Shown here: positions 59,500 to 64,000 of the stretch, one piece after another
Layout of the letters: each line of letters begins with the position of its first letter
Numbering within the stretch: position 1 is the first letter of the stretch
From: Prorocentrum cordatum
Taxonomy: Eukaryota; Sar; Dinophyceae; Prorocentrales; Prorocentraceae
DNA: 64,000 nucleotides
Reading direction: 5' to 3'
Assembly (NCBI GenBank): GCA_963575745.1
Contig: CAUYUJ010009513.1
Coordinates: 1 to 64,000, forward strand
Position numbers and translations under genes: made by a program
The notes under the pieces: generated by a model
The model's input: only the letters and a program-made list of their open reading frames with translations
Databases searched by the model: none
What the model was told of the DNA's origin: nothing

Positions 59500-60106
59500 T
59501 ATAACAACATATGAATAGGTGTGTGTATATATATATAAATAATTATGTTAATTTTAAATTATTATTCATTTTCATATTATTATTTATATGTGAAGAAAAT
59601 ATTGGAGGAGGGGAGGGAATTGTGTTATGATACATCACACAGGTTACGTCGCGATTATGATGGGATTCATCCTCCTATTGGGGGGGTATTTTTGGGAGGA
59701 AGGTGGGAATTAGTTATTAATTTTAAGATTATCATTTAATTTTAATTTATTAATATTGCATCATTTTTTTTATATTTTTGAATTTGTTATAAAATACTAT
59801 ATTATTTTTATACATTATATTTATTTTTTTTTAATTTTTCTTTTATTATTATTTTTTTGTATGGATTGTTTTTTTTTTTAAGTTTTTTCATATTATATAG
59901 AATATTAACTTATGTACTTTTGTGTCTTCTTAAAATAAATCACACACATTTACATATACATATATATATATAATGCATCCTATAATATATATATATATAT
60001 ATTTATATAATATGGATATACATGCGTGTGTATATTACACACATATTCATTACATCACGTATATCCATATATATACATTAATATATATATATATATACTA
60101 TATATA
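59500..60106. other. AT-rich island
   Basis: About 600 bp dominated by A and T (for example TTTTAAATTATTATTCATTT and repeated TATATA), in sharp contrast to the GC-rich surroundings. A less AT-biased patch at 59600-59710 reads YDTSHRLRRDYDGIHPPIGG in one 64-codon frame. No RNA gene or known organelle gene recognised. Confidence 0.8.
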
Positions 60107-60700
60107 TGTAGCACCCCGCAGTTGCCAATAAGAGTATAGGGGGCGGGCGCGGGGTGAGTCGCGGGTGGGTCGCGGGCAAGTCGCGGGTGGGTCGCGGGAT
60201 GGGTCGCGGGTGGGTCGCGGGCGAGTCGCAGGTGGGTCGCTGGTGGGTCGCGCGTGGGTCGCGGGTGGGTCGCGGGTGGGTCGCGGGTGGGTCGCGGGCG
60301 GGTCGCGGGCGGGTTGTGCGGTGGGTCGCGGGCGGGTCGCGGGCGGGTCGCGGGCGGGTCGCGGGATGGGTCGCGGGTGTGGGACTTGTTTGTGGATGTA
60401 GGCTCTGCGCCTTTAAGAAGCACCCCCCCTTCCCATCCCCCCCTTTCTGCGCGCCACCAACTTCATTGTTTCAACAGTTTCTGGCATCGTTGTCTTGACG
60501 TCGCCGCCGCAGCGGATAAGAGGGAGGAGGCGGGCGCGGGGTTCGTCGCGGGTGGGTCGTGGGGTGGGTCGCGGGTGGGTCGCGGGTGGATCGCGGGTGG
60601 GTCGCGGGTGGGTCGTGAGTGGGTCGTGGGTGGGTCGCGGGTGGGGGCGCAGGCGGGACGACAAGCAACAAACAAACAAACAAACAACAAATAATAACTA
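60107..60700 (+). repeat. Composite GGGTCGCGGGT minisatellite, copy 2
   Basis: TGTAGCACCCCGCAGTTGCC-AATAAGAGT start, GGGTCGCGGGCGGGTCGCGG arrays at 60140-60380 and 60535-60650 around about 150 bp of spacer, then GACGACAAGCAACAAACAAA. Parallels 22726-23200. Confidence 0.82.
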
Positions 60701-60975
60701 AGATACAACAATATACAACAACAGCAACAACAACATCAACCACAACAACCACAATAACAACAACAACCACAACCACAGCTACAACCACAAGCAGCAGCAA
60801 CAGCACTAGCAACGCAACCACATCATCATCGCAACGACAACAACAACTACAACTACCACTACACCTACACTGACCTCAACTACACATCACAGCTACAGGC
60901 CACAACAACAAGCAAGCACGCAAGCAATCAAGTCAATCAAACAATAATCATAACAACAACAACAACACAACATGT
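60660..60975 (+). repeat. CAA/ACAACC-rich tract
   Basis: About 310 bp of degenerate CAA, ACAACA and CCACAA units with few guanines. Confidence 0.9.
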
Positions 60976-61199
60976 TAAGACTGTTCGCCTATATCTGCTC
61001 GAGTGTCATGATTCGTATTGTCCTCAAACCCTCGATACCCGCCCTCTTCGTCTTCGATCGAACCCCTTTTGGGGGTATACCTTTCTTCCCTGCAGGCCGG
61101 GCCCCGGCAAGCGGCGTGGCGGCCGCGGACCGTCGGCCTGGCGAGCGGCAGCGCTGATCGGCGGGGCGGCCGCGGACCGTCGACCAGACCCCAAGAGGG
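60976..61199. other. No supported gene
   Basis: Contains GGCGGCCGCGGACCGTCG twice (near 61118 and 61164), a short direct repeat. No coding signal. Confidence 0.45.
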
Positions 61200-61215
61200 A
61201 CGGACAAGGGACCGA

Positions 61216-61290
61216 CCACAACGACGACGACGACGACGACTACGTCGAAGACGACGGCGACGACGACGACGACGGCGACGACGAGCGAAA
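61216..61290 (+). repeat. (CGA)n microsatellite
   Basis: ACGACGACGACGACG runs ending in CGAAAGCGAGAGCGAGAG. Confidence 0.93.
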
Positions 61291-61314
61291 GCGAGAGCGA
61301 GAGAGAACGACAGC

Positions 61315-63060
61315 AGGGCCACGAAGGACACGAAGTAGGCCACGAAGGGCGACAGCGGGGACACGAAGGGAATGCGTATGGGGCCACGAAGAGCACGAAC
61401 TAGCGGGGGCTACGAAGGGCAGATAGTGCGGGGCTACAGAAGGCAACGATGGGGCCACTGAGGGTAGCAACTGAGCCACGTAGGACAGTGAGGGGGCCAC
61501 ACACGGCGACAGCGGGGCCACGAAGGGCACGCACATGGGGCCACAACGGGCGCGATTCCTGGGTGCCTGGGTGTCGGGAGCGCGGCGCTTTAGCAAATTG
61601 CAGGACATTTCAACGCAAAGGCGCTATTCTTCAGTAAATTGCAAGCGGGTGTCCAGCGAGGGCGCGATTCCAGAGCGCCGGGAGAGCGATTTTTGAGCAT
61701 AGCGCAAGGAAGTCCCAAGCGAGAGCGCGATTCCTGCATAAAATGCGAGGAAGTCTCGGGCGGGAGCGGGGGTCCTGGCTAAATTGTGAGGAACTCTCAG
61801 GCGGGAGCCGTTGTTGTTGTAACCCAGGGGCCAGGGGCGCAGTTTGAGCATCAAAATTTTCTTCGTCACAGCGGTGTCACGAAGGGCATGCGTATGGGGC
61901 CACGACCGGCGCGAGCGAGCGGCCACGTAGGGCATTCGTATATGGGGCCACAAAGGACGACAGCGGGGCCACTGAGGGCAGCAAAGGGGCCACGAAGGGC
62001 AGCGAGAGGGCCACGAAGGGCGACAGCGGGGCCACTGAAGGCAGCAAAGGGGCTACGAAGGGCAGCGAGAGTGCCACGAAGGGCGACAGCGACGAAGGGC
62101 ATGCGTATGGTTGCGAGGAAGTCCAAAGCGAGTGCGCGATTCTCCAATAAACTGCGAGGAAGTATCAGGCGGGAGCCGCGATTCGGCTGCAAATTGCGGG
62201 GAAGTCCCAAGCGAGATTGCGATTCTTACATACAATGTAAGAAAGTATCAGGCGAGAGCCCTTGTTGGCGCGGGCCACGACGGGCGCGAACGAGCGGGGG
62301 CCCCGAAGGGCATACGTGTAGGGGGCCGCAGAGGGCAGCGACGGAGCCGCTGAGGGCAGAAACGGGGCCACGAAGGGCAGAGAGGGGGCCACGAAGAGCG
62401 ACAGCGGGGCCACGAAGGGCATGCATATGGGGCCACGACGGGCGCAAACGAGCGGGTGCCACGAAGGGCATACATATATGGGGCCAGAAAGGGCGACAGC
62501 GGGGCCACTGAGCGCAGAAAGTGGGCCACGAAGGGCAGCGAGGGGGCCACGAATGGCGACAGCGGGGCGACGAAACGCATGCGCATGGGACCACGAAAGG
62601 CGCGAGCGAGCGGGGGCCACGAAGGGTAATTAATCCGGGGCCATAGAGGGCAGCGACGGGGCCGCTGAGGGCAGAAACGGGGCCACGAAGGGTAGAGAGG
62701 GGGCCACGAAGGGCGACAGCGGGGCCACGAAGGGCATGCATATGGGGCCAGGACGGGCGCGAACGAGCGGGGGCTACGAAGGGCATTCGTATATGGGGCC
62801 ACAAAGGGCGACAGCGGGCCACTGAGGGCAGCAAAGCGGCCACGAAAGGCACCGAAAGGGCCACGAAGGGCGACAGCGGGGCTACGAAGGGCATGCGTAT
62901 GGGGCCACGACGGGCGACTGCGAGCGGGGGCCACGAAGGGCATATAATGCGAGGCCACGAAGGGCAGCGAGCGACGGCGACCGCGGAACCAGTACGGGCA
63001 GCGAGGGGCATCGAAGGCGGGCGAAGGGCAGCGAGCGGCGACTGCAGTCCCTAATGGGCT
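61315..63060 (+). repeat. GGCCACGAAGGGC minisatellite
   Basis: Degenerate 18-24-bp units (GGGGCCACGAAGGGCGACAG, GGGGCCACTGAGGGCAGCAA) over 1.7 kb, also arranged in higher-order blocks of several hundred bp that include GCATGCGTATGGGGCCACGA. Interrupted at 61600-61850 and 62105-62270 by the AAATTGCAAGGAAGTCCC repeat. Period is a multiple of three in places, giving long open minus-strand frames that are not genes. Confidence 0.92.
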
Positions 63061-63124
63061 GGTCGGGCGGGCAGGCCCAGACGGGCGGGTCGAGCGGGCG
63101 GGTCGTTGAAGCGTAAATTTTGTT

Positions 63125-63360
63125 TGAACCGCCAGACAACACGCAGCGGGAGCGCGTTTCCTGAGTGTCGAGGAGCGGCATTTGAATAAATTGTAAAGAA
63201 GTATCAGTCGGGAACCGCGATCCGGTGGTAAGTTGCAAGAAAGTCCCAAGCGAGAGCGCGATCCTTCAATAAATGGTAAGGAAGTGTCAAGCGGGAGCCG
63301 CGATCCGGTGGTAAATTGCAAGGAAGTCCCAAGCGAGAGCGCGATTCTTCAATAAATTAT
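63125..63360 (+). repeat. About 87-bp dimeric tandem repeat (AAATTGCAAGGAAGTCCC)
   Basis: Alternating half-units AAGCGAGAGCGCGATTCTTC-AATAAATTG and AGTATCAGGCGGGAGCCGCG-ATCCGGTGG. The same half-units occur at 61600-61850 and 62105-62270 inside the GGCCACGAAGGGC minisatellite. Confidence 0.85.
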
Positions 63361-63361
63361 T

Positions 63362-64000
63362 GACGCTTCGCGTATCCCCACCAGCCCATCCAGAAACGAT
63401 GTCCAGGCAAGTTGAAGAGATCAGGGAAGTGGGGGAGCAACGAGAGGGACAGCCGATCCGTGCAAAGGATGAGGCGGAAGAGGAGGCCAGATGGATAGAT
63501 GAGGGGGTGGCGAGGAACCGAGCGAAGGAGGGATGAGTAGAATGATGACGCTTGGTGGATGGTTGAATGCCGCTCGGATGCCTCTTGGAAGCTTTTTGGA
63601 AGCCTCTTCGGGCGTCTTGGGGGTCTCTTGGCGGTCAATGGGGGCTCTTGGGCGTCTTGGGTGCTTCGGGGGGGCCTCTTGAGGCCGCGTGGGATCCTCT
63701 TGGGGGGCTCTTGGGGGCCTGTTGGAGGCCTCTTGGGGCCTCTTGGGGGTCTCTTGGAGCTTCATGGCGGCCTCTTGGAGCCTCTTGGAGCCTCTTGGAG
63801 GCCTCTTGGAACCATCCTGGGAGCCTCTTGGAGCCTCTTGGGGGCTTCTTGGGGCCTCATGGCGGCCTCTTGGGGCCTCTTGGAGGCCTCTTGGAAGCTT
63901 CTTGGGGCCTCCTGGGCGCCCTTTGGGGCCATCTTGGAAGCGCTCGATCAAAGAAGAGGGAGGGTCCGGATTCGCCCCGCCCCCCTAAGAGGCCAAAAAT
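63362..64000 (+). repeat. Composite repeat C, copy 4 (cut by window end)
   Basis: GACGCTTCGCGTATCCCCAC, then CAGCCCATCCAGAAACGATG, a weak GGA region, then GGATGCCTCTTGGAAGCTTT and a long CTTGGGGCC minisatellite, then GCGCTCGATCAAAGAAGAGG, as in copy 1. Confidence 0.82.

Noticed and set aside
59545-59739. Small organelle-like ORF in the AT-rich island
   Set aside because: Does not resemble mitochondrial cob, cox1 or cox3 or plastid genes that I can recognise; too short and biased to support.
61786-63321. Long frames with FVAPLSPFVAP-type (minus) or RRATAGPLRAAKG-type (plus) periodic sequence
   Set aside because: Periodic reading of the GGCCACGAAGGGC minisatellite, whose unit is often a multiple of three.

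Overview
The window reads as nuclear DNA of a dinoflagellate. It is GC-rich and gene-poor, and it is crowded with decayed retroelements, microsatellites and minisatellites. It carries a relict of the dinoflagellate spliced leader, and its retroelement proteins (Gag-like, RT-RNase H with a YVDN motif, tyrosine recombinase) resemble dinoflagellate families as I remember them. I cannot name the genus. No confident single-copy host gene is visible; the best candidates are a SAP-domain ORF at 44.95 kb and a short exon-like segment at about 58.1 kb.

Layout. 0-9.1 kb: a decayed LINE (LINE-A, about 2.0-7.0 kb) that starts with a degenerate spliced leader and carries endonuclease, reverse transcriptase and zinc-knuckle pieces in several frames, then GGA/CCT/CAT microsatellites. 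9.1-13.7 kb: a second, different LINE (LINE-B), also broken, with a short inverted-repeat element lying inside it. 13.7-23.2 kb: tandem and dispersed repeats, including an 83-bp tandem array, two fold-back structures and large GGA, GACC and TATG arrays.

23.288-30.073 kb: the centrepiece, an apparently complete tyrosine-recombinase retrotransposon. Its split direct repeats are ordered A1-genes-B1-A2-B2. A1 and A2 are 109 bp with one mismatch; B1 and B2 are 127 bp and identical by eye. It encodes a Cys/Pro-rich membrane protein, a Gag-like protein, RT-RNase H, a tyrosine recombinase and a cytosine-methyltransferase-like domain, in alternating overlapping frames.

30.1-46.5 kb: simple repeats; a 3.6-kb element with very long inverted arms (32.986-36.621 kb) around a frame-broken transposase-like gene; TTAGC/ATAGC pentamer arrays; several copies of a composite 'C' repeat; and the SAP-domain ORF flanked on both sides by a 9-bp minisatellite. 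46.5-56.3 kb: a dense cluster of one mosaic family ('M') marked by a recurrent GC-only near-palindrome, interleaved with a 90-bp satellite, a 73-bp satellite and a CGA block. 56.3-64 kb: further dispersed repeats, an exon-like segment, a 0.6-kb AT-rich island and a long GGCCACGAAGGGC minisatellite.

Where a strand or boundary is given for a degenerate repeat it is a visual estimate. Alignments and copy identities were judged by eye, without computation.
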